A DNA stretch of 64,000 bases from JADLCB01 sp964398315 (GTDB lineage: Bacteria > Planctomycetota > Phycisphaerae > Tepidisphaerales > Tepidisphaeraceae). Positions within the stretch are counted from its first letter, which is position 1. Every line of letters starts with the position of its first letter. The stretch covers positions 1 to 64,000 of the forward strand of contig CAYNMV010000005.1 of the NCBI GenBank assembly GCA_964398315.1. The letters run 5' to 3'. This document shows, in pieces, positions 16,012-25,251 of this stretch. Both the position numbers and the translations under genes were made by a program. The notes under the pieces were generated by a model. The model was not told the origin of the DNA. It did not search any database and worked only from the letters and a program-made list of their open reading frames with translations.

Positions 16012-17751
16012 ATGGAAATCCGCAAGGGCATAGGTGTCTCCCCGGGAGTCGTCATCAGCACCGCCGTGGTGCTGGACGCCGAGGATCTGCTTATCCCCCG
16101 CCGCACCATTCCGCCGGAAGATGCCCCTGCCGAAATCCGCCGGGTGCAGGATGCCATCGCCGCCAGCGTGGTGGACCTCACCGGCCTGCGCGACACCATC
16201 ACCGCCAAGCATGGCAAGCAGATCGGCGGCATTTTCGACTTCCACCTCGGCCTGCTGAAGGACCGCACGCTCGCCAAGGAGCTGGTCAAGGAGATCAACG
16301 AGAACCACGTCACCGCCGAGTACGCCGTCAGCACGGTGATGCGGCGCTACGCCAACAACTTCCACCAGATGTCCGACCGCTATTTCTCCGAGCGCGTCAA
16401 GGACATCCACGACATCGAGCGGCGCGTGCTGCGGGCGCTGATCGGGCAGAAGGCCGAGGAGCTGCTGCACCTGGACCGCGATGTGGTGATCATCGCCCAC
16501 GATTTGCTGCCCAGCCAGACCGCTTCGCTGGACCGCACGCACGTCAAGGGGTTCGCCACCGATGTCGGCGGCCGCACCAGTCATACCGCCATCGTTGCCC
16601 GCGCCATGGGCATCCCCGCGGTCGTCGGCCTGGGGAACCTCACGGCCGAGGTCTCCGGCGGCGATACCGTTATCATCGACGGCAACCGCGGGGTGGTCAT
16701 CATCAACCCCGATGAGGAGCAACTCGCCGAGCATCGCGAGTTCGAGCGCAAGCTGGTGCGGCTGGAGGCCGACCTGGCGACCCTGCGCGACCTGCCGGCC
16801 GAGACGCGGGATGGGCACTCGGTCAGCCTGCAGGCCAACATCGAGTTCCCCGAGGAAATCCCCGATGCCATCGAGCGCGGTGCCCAGGGCATCGGGCTGT
16901 ACCGCACCGAGTTCCTCTACCTGGCCAGCGACCACGAGCCGACCGAGGAGGATCACTTCGCGGCCTACGCCGAGGCGGTGCGCCTGCTGGCCGGCCGCCC
17001 GCTGGTCATCCGCACCCTGGACCTGGGGGCCGACAAGTATACCCAGGGCGCCCTGGCCAATCCCGAGCGCAATCCCTTCCTCGGCGACCGCTCGATCCGC
17101 ATGTGCCTGCATGACATCCCGATGTTCAAGCGGCAACTGCGGGCGATCATGCGCGTCAGCGTGATGGGGGATGTGCGGATCATGTTCCCCATGATCAGTA
17201 CCTCCATCGAGCTGCGCCAGGCCAAGATGATCCTCAACGATGTGATGGAAGAGTTGGAGGATGAGGGCACGCCCTTCCGCCGCGATATCCCCATCGGCAT
17301 CATGATCGAGGTGCCGTCGGCGGCGCTGATGGCCAACACCCTGGCCAAGGAAGTGAATTTCTTCTCCATCGGCACCAACGACCTGATCCAGTACACGCTG
17401 GCGGTGGACCGCACCAACGAGCGGGTGGCGGGGCTGTTCTGCCCGGCCCATCCGGCGGTGCTGGCCCTGATCCGCGATGTGATCCGGGCCGGCGTGCGCA
17501 ATCAGATCAGCGTCAGTGTCTGTGGTGAAATGGCCGGCGAGCCCCTGTACACTTTGTTGCTGCTGGGGCTGGGCCTGAACATCTTTTCCATGAACGGACC
17601 GGACATCCCGGAAGTAAAGAAGATTATCCGCTCCACCACGATGGAGCACGCCAAGCAGGTTGCTCGGCGGGTCATGAGTTTTGATTCCGAACGACAGGTG
17701 ATGCACTTCCTGCGCGAAGAGACGCGGAAGATCATCCCCGAGGCATTTTAA
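16012..17751 (+). CDS. ptsI: phosphoenolpyruvate-protein phosphotransferase (PTS enzyme I)
   Basis: The 579-residue EI takes phosphate from PEP and passes it to HPr. The phospho-His is H191 in GGRTSHTAIVARAMG. The PEP-binding TIM barrel shows GIGLYRTEFLY, TLDLGADK, FSIGTNDLIQYTLAVDRTNE and the catalytic Cys in SVCGEMAG. Length and domain order are normal. With ptsN and ptsH but no EIIB/EIIC, the cluster looks like a regulatory PTS. Confidence 0.96.
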   Translation: MEIRKGIGVSPGVVISTAVVLDAEDLLIPRRTIPPEDAPAEIRRVQDAIAASVVDLTGLRDTITAKHGKQIGGIFDFHLGLLKDRTLAKELVKEINENHVTAEYAVSTVMRRYANNFHQMSDRYFSERVKDIHDIERRVLRALIGQKAEELLHLDRDVVIIAHDLLPSQTASLDRTHVKGFATDVGGRTSHTAIVARAMGIPAVVGLGNLTAEVSGGDTVIIDGNRGVVIINPDEEQLAEHREFERKLVRLEADLATLRDLPAETRDGHSVSLQANIEFPEEIPDAIERGAQGIGLYRTEFLYLASDHEPTEEDHFAAYAEAVRLLAGRPLVIRTLDLGADKYTQGALANPERNPFLGDRSIRMCLHDIPMFKRQLRAIMRVSVMGDVRIMFPMISTSIELRQAKMILNDVMEELEDEGTPFRRDIPIGIMIEVPSAALMANTLAKEVNFFSIGTNDLIQYTLAVDRTNERVAGLFCPAHPAVLALIRDVIRAGVRNQISVSVCGEMAGEPLYTLLLLGLGLNIFSMNGPDIPEVKKIIRSTTMEHAKQVARRVMSFDSERQVMHFLREETRKIIPEAF

Positions 17752-17756
17752 GAGGA

Positions 17757-17850
17757 GTAGGCAGTGCGCGACGGGCAGTGGGCAGGAAGAACCGGTTGAG
17801 CGATGTTCGCTCCCTTCTTCGCTGCCGGCCGTCTGCCGCCGCCGCCGACT
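17757..17850. repeat. imperfect inverted repeat (EI/RNase E spacer)
   Basis: The left part repeats GGGCAGT (17758-17790) and the right part repeats CTGCCG (17817-17850); the two are roughly complementary (GGCAG..GAAGAA with TTCTTC..CTGCC). It is a weaker example of the intergenic class seen at 15938. Confidence 0.4.
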
Positions 17851-17856
17851 GAGTGA

Positions 17857-20847
17857 ATGGCAAAGGAAATGCTAATCAACGTCTCCGAGGGCGAGGAATG
17901 CCGCATCGCCCTGCTGGAGAACGGCAAGCTTGAAGAACTGTACATGGAGCGCACCAGCTCCACGTCCCATGTCGGCAACATCTACAAGGGGCGCGTAACC
18001 AACGTCGAACCGTCCATCCAGGCGGCCTTTGTCGATTTCGGCCTGGGCCGCAACGGGTTCCTGCACATCTCTGACCTGCTGCCGCAGTACTTCGGGCGCA
18101 AGGGAGAGGACATCCAGGAAGCGGTGGGCCGCAAGCTGGCCCGCCGTGATCGCCCGCCCATCCAGCGCTGCCTGCGGCGCGGCGATGAGATCGTCGTGCA
18201 GATCATCAAGGAGGGTATCGGCACCAAAGGCCCGACCCTCAGCACCTACCTGTCCATCCCGGGGCGCATCCTGGTGATGATGCCCGGCATGACCAAGATG
18301 GGCGTCAGCCGCAAGATCGAGGATGAGACCGAGCGCCGGCGGCTGCGGCAGATCCTCGATTCACTCAAGCCCCCGGAAGATGTCGGGTTCATCATCCGCA
18401 CCGCCGGCGTCGGCAAGACCAAGACCGAGATCGAGCGCGACTTCAAGTTCCTCACGCGCCTGTGGGATCAGATCCTCAAGGTGCGCAAGAATACCCCGGC
18501 CCCGGTTGAGCTGTACACCGAAGGGGACCTGGTTACGCGCACCGTGCGCGATGTCTACAGCGCGGATATCGACCGCATCATCGTGGACAACAAGGATGTG
18601 GCCCAGCGCGTGCGCGAATTCATCAAGATCAGCGCCCCGCGCACGCGCAACAAGATCGAACTGTACGAAGACCCGATTCCGCTGTTCCACAAGTTCGGCA
18701 TCGAGCACGAGATCGAGCTGATGCACTCGCGCCATGTGCCGCTGCCCTCGGGCGGGTCGCTGGTGATCGACTCGACCGAGGCGATCGTCGCCATCGATGT
18801 CAACAGCGGCAAGTTCCGCGAGCACGCCGACGCCGAAACCACCGCCTTCAAGACCGACCTGGAGGCCGCCGATGAGATCTGCCGCCAGCTCAAGCTGCGC
18901 GACCTGGGCGGGGTGATCATCTGCGACTTCATCGACCTGCGCTACGAGCGCCACCGCCGCGAGTTGGAAAAGCGCCTGCAGGAAAACTTCAAGAAGGACC
19001 GGGCCAAGACCAAGGTCCTGCGCATGAGCCAGTTCGGCATCATCGAGATGACCCGCCAGCGCATGCGTCCCAGCCTGAAGCGCAGCGTCTACTTTGACTG
19101 CCCCCACTGCAAGGGCGCCGGGCTGGTCAAGACGCCTGAGAGCATGAGCCTGGATGTCATGCGCAAGCTCGCCATCGCCATCCACGATGAGCGTGTGGTG
19201 CGGGTGGAGATCAGTGTCAATGCCGATGTGGCGTTCTACCTGCAGAACCGCAAGCGCGCTGCCATCGCGGAGATGGAGACGCGCAACAAGAAGCGCGTGA
19301 TCGTGCGCATCGATCCCAAGCTGGGACTGGATGAGGTGCGCTTCGACCTGTACGACCTGCGCGAGGGGCTGGTGCAGATCGATGCCCTGGGCGTGGAGCC
19401 GAGCGACCAGGCGATGGTGGCCCGCCTGCCGGTGCAGCAGCGCGGCCGGCATGATCAGCGCCGTGGTGATCGCCACGGCCGTCGCCTGCTGCCCAGGCCC
19501 GCCGAGGCCGAGTTCTCCGCCGATGACCTGTTCGACGAAGACTTGGAAGAAACCCTGGAGGCCGGCGAGGAGCGGGCCGACCAGAAACGTCAGCAGGCGC
19601 AGGAACTGGGCATGCCCGTCAATGGTGATCCGGCTGCCGCCGAGGGGGCCGGCCAGGAAAATGGCGCAGTCAATGGCGAGGGAGGTGGCCGTCGTCGTCG
19701 CCGCCGTCGTCGTGGCGGACGCGGACGGCGCCGGGGTCATGGTGCCGGCGGCGAGCATGCCGCACTCGACCCGGCGGGAGCGGATTCATCCCACGAAGCG
19801 CACGATGAGATCGGCCCCGCCCCTGAGGTGATCGTCGATCCTGCGGACACCGATCCTGCGGACGATCAGGCTGCATCCGATATGCAACTGGACGCCGCCG
19901 CCGATGAGGCTGTGCTGAATGAAGCGGTACTGGATGAACATCCATCCGAGCCGGCTGGGCGCGCAGTCATCCAGGAAGACGCAGCGCGGCGGAATGTCGC
20001 GCAGGATCAGGCGGTGCAGGAAGAGGCGGTTCCGACCGAAGCGCCTGAGGAAGCCCCCGCCGAAGCGGTGAGCGCAGAAGCGGCCGGCGATGAATCGACC
20101 GAGGAGACACCCGAGACGGCCCCGGCCCAGAAGCGCCGTCGGGGTCGTCGTGGGGGGCGTGGCCGAAAGAAGGCCACCACCGAGGCGGCCACGTCGAGTG
20201 ATGAGGCCGATGCCGCACCTGCCGTGGAAGGTGAAGCACAGGAAGCGGCCGAAGCGGATGCTGAACCCGCCGCCGAACCAGCCATCAAGCCCGCGCCCGC
20301 AGCCAAGCCCGCGCCGGCCGTCAAGTCCGCATCGACGGCCAGGTCCCGGGCCCGGTCGGCGCGCACCACCGAGCCAAAGCCCGCTGCCGCAGAAGCAGCA
20401 ACCGCAAAGGCAGCAACCGCAGAAGCAGCGGAAGCGGAAGCAGCAGAGGAGGGCAAGGCCAAGCCTGCCCGGCGTACCCGTCGGGCAACAACGCGCAAGC
20501 AGGCCGCATCCAGGCGGGTCGCTCCGGCGGCGGATCAGGCAGACAAAGACAAGGCAGACAAGTCTGCGGACAAGGCTACTGAATCCACCGACAAGGCAGA
20601 TGAACCGGCGGATAAGGCGGCCAAGCCCGCAGCCAAGCCTGCGGCACCGGCCCCCGCCACTTCGGCGGAGGCGAAGCCGGCGGCGAATGCCCCGCGCCCG
20701 GTGGTGATCCCCGTTCCCACCGTACGCACCGGCTCCACCGATCGCCATCTGGCCGATGAGGAGCCGGATGAGATCCTGGCTCCGCGTCCGGCATCGCGCC
20801 CGCGGTCCTACCGCGATCTGGATGCGATCCCGGATGATTACGATTGA
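17857..20847 (+). CDS. rne: ribonuclease E/G family protein with long disordered C-terminal tail
   Basis: The product has 996 residues. Residues 1-510 are the catalytic core: S1 domain (VGNIYKGRVTNVEPSIQAAF), DNase I-like subdomain with catalytic D314 (IVAIDVNSGKF) and D360 (CDFIDLRYERHRR), and Zn-link CPHC at 415-418. Residues from about 540 on are low-complexity, with Arg/Gly blocks (RRRRRRRGGRGRRRG), acidic segments and Ala/Lys/Pro repeats, as in RNase E scaffolds that bind RNA and degradosome partners. A pair of 15-bp units at 19840-19869 encodes PADTD-PADDQ. The enzyme starts mRNA decay and processes rRNA. Confidence 0.95.
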   Translation: MAKEMLINVSEGEECRIALLENGKLEELYMERTSSTSHVGNIYKGRVTNVEPSIQAAFVDFGLGRNGFLHISDLLPQYFGRKGEDIQEAVGRKLARRDRPPIQRCLRRGDEIVVQIIKEGIGTKGPTLSTYLSIPGRILVMMPGMTKMGVSRKIEDETERRRLRQILDSLKPPEDVGFIIRTAGVGKTKTEIERDFKFLTRLWDQILKVRKNTPAPVELYTEGDLVTRTVRDVYSADIDRIIVDNKDVAQRVREFIKISAPRTRNKIELYEDPIPLFHKFGIEHEIELMHSRHVPLPSGGSLVIDSTEAIVAIDVNSGKFREHADAETTAFKTDLEAADEICRQLKLRDLGGVIICDFIDLRYERHRRELEKRLQENFKKDRAKTKVLRMSQFGIIEMTRQRMRPSLKRSVYFDCPHCKGAGLVKTPESMSLDVMRKLAIAIHDERVVRVEISVNADVAFYLQNRKRAAIAEMETRNKKRVIVRIDPKLGLDEVRFDLYDLREGLVQIDALGVEPSDQAMVARLPVQQRGRHDQRRGDRHGRRLLPRPAEAEFSADDLFDEDLEETLEAGEERADQKRQQAQELGMPVNGDPAAAEGAGQENGAVNGEGGGRRRRRRRRGGRGRRRGHGAGGEHAALDPAGADSSHEAHDEIGPAPEVIVDPADTDPADDQAASDMQLDAAADEAVLNEAVLDEHPSEPAGRAVIQEDAARRNVAQDQAVQEEAVPTEAPEEAPAEAVSAEAAGDESTEETPETAPAQKRRRGRRGGRGRKKATTEAATSSDEADAAPAVEGEAQEAAEADAEPAAEPAIKPAPAAKPAPAVKSASTARSRARSARTTEPKPAAAEAATAKAATAEAAEAEAAEEGKAKPARRTRRATTRKQAASRRVAPAADQADKDKADKSADKATESTDKADEPADKAAKPAAKPAAPAPATSAEAKPAANAPRPVVIPVPTVRTGSTDRHLADEEPDEILAPRPASRPRSYRDLDAIPDDYD
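19840..19869 (+). repeat. two in-frame 15-bp units encoding PADTD PADDQ
   Basis: Units CCTGCGGACACCGAT and CCTGCGGACGATCAG lie in the tail of the RNase E gene. They resemble the 15-bp units at 56166-56225 (read on the minus strand) and 58265-58463. Confidence 0.6.
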
Positions 20848-20859
20848 TAATTCGATGCG

Positions 20860-20904
20860 TGATGAGCGAGGAGAGGCCAGCGCCTTTCCTCGCTCATCAT
20901 TTGT
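20860..20904 (+). terminator. terminator after RNase E gene
   Basis: A perfect 13-bp stem (20860-20872 with 20887-20899; TGATGAGCGAGGA) is followed by TTTG, 13 bp after the stop codon. Confidence 0.75.
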
Positions 20905-21018
20905 GCGCTGCCCTGCCGTGCCCGGGCGTCAGCAATGCGGCGGATTTTTAGCCGATGCAGGTCGGCTTCGCCCCTTGCGCTGATTGCCTCCATCCGGCTG
21001 GGCGTTTACCGTGTCGGT

Positions 21019-22203
21019 ATGAGTCTCGCCAAGGTGATCGAAGCACATCTGCCCCAGACCATTGATCTGCGCCATCGCCTGCACCGGATTCCCGAGCTGC
21101 GCTTTCAGGAACACAAGACCGCCGCCGTCATCCGGGCAGAACTGGACCGGCTGGGGATCGACCATGTCGATGGTGTGCCCGGTGCGGAAACCGCCACCAT
21201 CGCCTGGATCGGCGATCCGGCTCTCCCCTGCATCGCGCTGCGGGCCGACATTGACGGCCTGCCTATCGAGGAGCAGACCGGCGCCCCCTATGCCAGTACA
21301 CATGCCGGCATCATGCATGCCTGCGGACACGATGGGCACAGCGCCATGCTGATGGGCGCGGCGGCGGTGCTCAAGCAGATGCAGCAGGAGCTGCGCATCT
21401 GCGTCAAGTTGATCTGGCAGCCGGCCGAGGAGGGCGGCGGCGGGGCGGAGGTGCTGGTGCGGCGGGGCGTGCTGGATGGGCGCATAGGGCCGACGGTGCG
21501 TGCGATCTTCGGCCTGCACGGCTGGCCCACGCTGCCGGTGGGGATCGTCTCCACCCGCCCGGGACCGCTGATGGCCTCCACGGATTATTTCCAGGTCACG
21601 ATGCACGGCCAGGGAGGGCACGCCGCCTTCCCCCACCTGACGCGCGATCCGATTGTCGCCGCGGCCGAGGCCATCGTTGCCCTTCAGTCTATCGCCAGCC
21701 GCGAGACCGATCCCACCGATTCGATCGTGGTCAGCGTGACCCAGGTGCGCGGCGGCACCGCCGACAACGTGATCCCGCCGGCGTGCGTCTTTGGCGGCAC
21801 GGTGCGCACGCTGGTGACGCAGACCCGCACCGCGGCGCGTGAGGCGATCCGCCGGCGGGTGGAAGGCATCGCCGCCGCCACCGGCTGCCAGGCCGAGATG
21901 GTGTGGGAACCGGGCTATCCGCCGACGGACAACGATCCCGACATGGCCGACTACGTTGCGCGCATCGCTCGCCAGGCGCTGGGCGGACAGCGCTACCTGC
22001 CCGCCGCCCGCCCGGCCATGAGCGGCGAGGATTTCGCGTACTATCTGGAGAAAATCCCCGGGTGCTTCTTTTTCATCGGCGCCTGCCCCGACGGCTGCGA
22101 CACCTATCCCGGCCTGCATTCCAACCGGTTTGACTTCCCCGATGATGCCCTTGCCACCGGCATCCGCATGCACGCTGAACTGGCCCTGAATTTCCCGGCA
22201 TGA
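21019..22203 (+). CDS. M20 family amidohydrolase (N-acyl amino acid hydrolase/carboxypeptidase type)
   Basis: The 394-residue metallo-amidohydrolase shows the M20D pattern: RHRLHRIPELRFQEHKTA, ALRADIDGLPIEEQTG, MHACGHDGHSAMLMGAA, IWQPAEEGGGGAEVLV, HGQGGHAAFPH and MSGEDFAYYLEKIPGCF. Cys and His in HACGHDGH and the EE pair are the expected di-metal ligands and catalytic glutamate. It should hydrolyse N-acylated amino acids or related amides in the cytoplasm; the substrate is unknown. The ATG at 21019 was chosen over an upstream continuation to 20935 because conserved sequence begins here. Confidence 0.92.
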   Translation: MSLAKVIEAHLPQTIDLRHRLHRIPELRFQEHKTAAVIRAELDRLGIDHVDGVPGAETATIAWIGDPALPCIALRADIDGLPIEEQTGAPYASTHAGIMHACGHDGHSAMLMGAAAVLKQMQQELRICVKLIWQPAEEGGGGAEVLVRRGVLDGRIGPTVRAIFGLHGWPTLPVGIVSTRPGPLMASTDYFQVTMHGQGGHAAFPHLTRDPIVAAAEAIVALQSIASRETDPTDSIVVSVTQVRGGTADNVIPPACVFGGTVRTLVTQTRTAAREAIRRRVEGIAAATGCQAEMVWEPGYPPTDNDPDMADYVARIARQALGGQRYLPAARPAMSGEDFAYYLEKIPGCFFFIGACPDGCDTYPGLHSNRFDFPDDALATGIRMHAELALNFPA

Positions 22204-22340
22204 AGCGCGGGCTGGCGATGGGCAAAGCGCGGATCAGCAGAAACGATTCTGTCTGATATTAAGGCAAGATAAGATGGATATTGTGCTGGACGCCAGCCAT
22301 GCGCTGCGGAGCGCCCGCGCCAGGGCGGAGTGACCCGGCT

Positions 22341-23402
22341 CTATTCAAGCGAGTCGGCGATGCGGTTGAAGCTGTCCTGGCGCCACGGCGGTGCGGTGCC
22401 GGCGGTGATGTCGGGGAAGAAGGCCTCCAGGTTGTCGCGGGTAACACCCCACAGGCCAAACAGCTTGACGCCCGGCGTGTCAATCACCGCGCCGCCAAAG
22501 CTCAGATCATAGCGGCGGGCGGAGGTGGTGGTGTGCTTGCCCTTGAGATGCGCCTGCGAGACATCACCGGTGCGGAGATTGAGTGTCGGCTCAATCGCGT
22601 TGACCAGACTGCTCTTGCCCACGCCGCTGTGGCCGGCCAGCACGGTCACGCGATCGCGCAGGCACTCACGCAGGTCGTCGATGCCGATGCGCTGTTCCAC
22701 GCTGGTGCGCAGGCAGGTGTGGCCCATGGACTCATAGTGCGCCAGCACCTCCCGTGCGGTGTCCATTTGTTTGGCGGCATCAGGAACGCTGTCGGCCAGG
22801 TCGATCTTGTTCAGGCAGATGATCGGCCGCAAGCGCCCGGCCTGGGCGGCGATCAGCATCCGGTCGATCAGCCCCCAGCGCGGAAACGGCGCCCACAGGC
22901 TGGCGACAATCAGCACCTGCTCGGCATTGGCGACGATGGGCTGGGCGTCGCGCTGCCGGAAGCTGGCAGCGCGGGTCAGGAGGGTCTGACGCTCCAGCAC
23001 CTGCTCGATGACGGCTTCGGGCAGGCCGGTTTCGTGGGTGGTGCCGGTAGGGCGGAAGCGCACCTGGTCACCGACGACGACCCGGGTGTCGCTGGTGCGA
23101 TCCAGCGTCTTGCGGGTAGTGCAGAGGTAGCGCTGATCACCCTGCTCCACCTCGAGATAGAGGCTGAAGACCTGCACCACTTGCCCGATCGGCAGGGCGG
23201 CCAGGTCCTCGCTGGAGGCTTCCTGCTCAGCGCGCATCTGGGCGGTGCGCAGGATCCTGTTCTGCTCGGCGTGCTTGGAGCGGGCGCTGAAGCGCTCGAT
23301 GTTCTCGATGTCGGTTTCATATCCGCCTTCAAGGTAGCGGCGGGTGAGATCCTTCTCGCGGTGCGGTTTGCGACGACGCATCAACCAATCATCTGACGCC
23401 AA
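22341..23402 (-). CDS. rsgA: small-ribosomal-subunit GTPase RsgA lacking the C-terminal zinc module
   Basis: The 353-residue, circularly permuted GTPase matures the 30S subunit. An OB-fold (QVVQVFSLYLEVEQGDQRYL) precedes the G domain, whose motifs come in permuted order: G4 LNKIDLAD, G1 AGHSGVGKSSLVN, G2 HTTT and G3 DTPGVKLFGL. RsgA normally ends with a Cys/His zinc module between the FP motif and a last helix. Here FFPDITAGTAPPW joins directly to RQDSFNRIADSLE with no Cys or His. The N-terminal 50 residues are basic. The first codon used is TTG (23402); an in-frame ATG at 23381 is equally possible. Confidence 0.92.
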   Translation of the reverse strand: MASDDWLMRRRKPHREKDLTRRYLEGGYETDIENIERFSARSKHAEQNRILRTAQMRAEQEASSEDLAALPIGQVVQVFSLYLEVEQGDQRYLCTTRKTLDRTSDTRVVVGDQVRFRPTGTTHETGLPEAVIEQVLERQTLLTRAASFRQRDAQPIVANAEQVLIVASLWAPFPRWGLIDRMLIAAQAGRLRPIICLNKIDLADSVPDAAKQMDTAREVLAHYESMGHTCLRTSVEQRIGIDDLRECLRDRVTVLAGHSGVGKSSLVNAIEPTLNLRTGDVSQAHLKGKHTTTSARRYDLSFGGAVIDTPGVKLFGLWGVTRDNLEAFFPDITAGTAPPWRQDSFNRIADSLE

Positions 23403-23492
23403 GCCGGGCCGAAAGGCAAGCAGAGATTTGCAACCGGCAGGCGGCAGCGCGGATGCTTGCCGGGGCGGGGCGAATGGATATCGTCAGGGGCG

Positions 23493-23762
23493 ATGCATTC
23501 CAAGACCCCGCCCCGCAACCGACTGGCCAAGGTGCTGCCCGAGCCGTGGCGCAAGAAACTGGTCGCCGCCGGCGCCCCCAAGCGCAAGTACACCGCCGTC
23601 TGCCGTGCCACCCTCCCCGGCGGGCGGGTGATCGAGGATCTCATCATCGAGGAAGGGTGGATCATCGCCCTCAGCCGTGAAGGCCTTGGCGGCACTTTCG
23701 AGCAGCGCATCGACTTCGACCCCCGCCAGATCCTGGAACTGGAGATCAAGCAGATCATCTGA
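23493..23762 (+). CDS. conserved-looking small protein of unknown function
   Basis: The 89-residue protein has a basic N-terminal third (RNRLAKVLPEPWRKKLV) and a beta-rich C-terminal part (CRATLPGGRVIEDLIIEEGW, RIDFDPRQILELEIKQII). Codon use matches real genes (high GC at third positions). It has no signal peptide or membrane segment. I do not recognise a family. It is transcribed divergently from rsgA (about 90 bp apart) and ends about 105 bp before the parS-like palindrome. The ATG at 23493 begins the conserved-looking part; the frame extends to 23457. Confidence 0.6.
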   Translation: MHSKTPPRNRLAKVLPEPWRKKLVAAGAPKRKYTAVCRATLPGGRVIEDLIIEEGWIIALSREGLGGTFEQRIDFDPRQILELEIKQII

Positions 23763-23866
23763 TCCCCCCCCGCCAATTAGCCGGCCCGCCGATGTGCCCG
23801 AAAATGGCAGGTGGCTTAGCTTGCGCCCATTCAGACCCCAGGCAGCTTGCCCGGCCGTGCTGCCGC

Positions 23867-23900
23867 GCACTGCACTGTTCCACGTGGAACAGTGCAGTGC
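23867..23900. other. parS: parS-like ParB binding site inside a 34-bp perfect palindrome
   Basis: The central 16 bases at 23876-23891, TGTTCCACGTGGAACA, match the bacterial parS consensus (TGTTNCACGTGAAACA family) and are nearly identical to the Pseudomonas form. Symmetry continues for 9 further bases on each side (GCACTGCAC outside), giving a perfect 34-bp palindrome between two convergent genes. ParB-CTP clamps load at such sites near the origin for chromosome segregation. Because of the extended arms it could also fold as a hairpin and act as a terminator. Confidence 0.8.
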
Positions 23901-23910
23901 CAGAGCCGGA

Positions 23911-25251
23911 TCAGGCCGCATTCACCAGCCGGGTGAAGTTCGGAACGAACCCAGCGCGGGCCAGGCCGCGCTGGAACTCGGGGGCGCGCATGGCGGTATG
24001 CCAGACGAAGCCGGAGCGGAGGTTTTCGGCCATCAGCAGGGTGATGCCCACATCGATGCCGATGGCATCGGCCGACGCCCAGCCGGTGCGGGGGTTGAAG
24101 GCATCGGCGAAGCCGTAGCGGCCGTAGGGCATCTGCCCATGCAGCGCGCGCAGGGTCTGTAGACACTCGGCCGGCGCGAAGGGCAGCGATCCGGCGGCGG
24201 CGCAGGGGACAACCGTGCCATCCACCCGGCCCATCACCGGCGGGCCGCCCCAGGCGCGGTAGCCGCGCGCGGTGTCCGAGGCGGTGATGCCCCAGCAGTC
24301 CGCCGAGTAGTGCCCGAAGCGGCGCGGGTTTTTCGCGGCCAGGTCGATGCAGAACTGGCGATGGGCCAGCGTGGCATCAACGCTGTTGGCGAAAAAGTCG
24401 GTGGTGCCATCGGTCAGGCCGCGAAAGTCGATCCAGGCATGCGGGAACTGGTGGGTGAACAGCGGCCCGCATTGCAGAAACGTGCGGCCGGCATAGGTGA
24501 CATACGGTTCCCGCCGCCATGCCTGCCAGCATTCGGCCGGCAGGGGATGGCGCTCAGCGCCGATGCCCATCAGGTACATCACCGGATGTTCGCTGAAGTT
24601 GTCCCAGCGATGCCGCAGGAATCCGCGCTGTGGCTTCCAGCCGAGCGACAGCGTCAACTCGCCGTTGAGCATCCACGGCCAATCCACCCGGTTAAACAGA
24701 TCGGTGGCGAGCCGGCGGATCTCGGCATCCTCGAAATACTCGCGCGCTGTCAGCACGCCGGCCATCATCAGCGCGGTATCCACGCTCGACAGCTCACAGC
24801 GCCACGCGCGATCGCCGTTGCCCATGGCAATAAAGTGATAAAAGAAGCCGCGCTTGTGTGGCGCATCATGCAGGAGGAACCGGAGCGTGCGCTGCACGCG
24901 CTGGCGGGCCTCATCGGCATCCATCCAGCCGCGCGCTGCGCCGATGCAGAACGCGGTCAGGCCGAACCCCACTGCCGCGATGCTGGCCGGGGAATAGCCG
25001 CCGCACGGATCGATGCCTTCGCGCGGCGCGCGGTCGGCGATCAGGCCGGTTTCGGGATGTTGCTGCTCAACGAAGTAGCGAAAGCTGCGGTGTTGCAGAT
25101 CATCGAGGAACGCCTCCTCCGCCGGATCCAGTTGTGCGGCGGCGGGCGGCAAACAGGAAACAGACGCTTCTGCGATCAGCGCCTGGGGCGCGGGCGAAGT
25201 CGGCTGAACGGTGCGCTCATCAGGGCGCATCGGACACGGCGAGAACGTCAT
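23911..25251 (-). CDS. glycoamylase-like domain protein (GH144-type beta-glucan hydrolase)
   Basis: The 446-residue protein matches the glycoamylase/GH144 (alpha/alpha)6 fold: LDDLQHRSFRYFVEQQHPETGLIADR, GYSPASIAAVGFGLTAFCIG, GFFYHFIAMGNGDRAW, ELSSVDTALMMAGVL, LSLGWKP, SADCWGITASD and GFADAFNP. Characterised GH144 members are endo-beta-1,2-glucanases. The N-terminus (about 45 residues, Pro/Ala-rich) shows no signal peptide or lipobox, so a cytoplasmic location is implied unless the start is misassigned. The substrate is inferred from family only. Confidence 0.85.
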   Translation of the reverse strand: MTFSPCPMRPDERTVQPTSPAPQALIAEASVSCLPPAAAQLDPAEEAFLDDLQHRSFRYFVEQQHPETGLIADRAPREGIDPCGGYSPASIAAVGFGLTAFCIGAARGWMDADEARQRVQRTLRFLLHDAPHKRGFFYHFIAMGNGDRAWRCELSSVDTALMMAGVLTAREYFEDAEIRRLATDLFNRVDWPWMLNGELTLSLGWKPQRGFLRHRWDNFSEHPVMYLMGIGAERHPLPAECWQAWRREPYVTYAGRTFLQCGPLFTHQFPHAWIDFRGLTDGTTDFFANSVDATLAHRQFCIDLAAKNPRRFGHYSADCWGITASDTARGYRAWGGPPVMGRVDGTVVPCAAAGSLPFAPAECLQTLRALHGQMPYGRYGFADAFNPRTGWASADAIGIDVGITLLMAENLRSGFVWHTAMRAPEFQRGLARAGFVPNFTRLVNAA

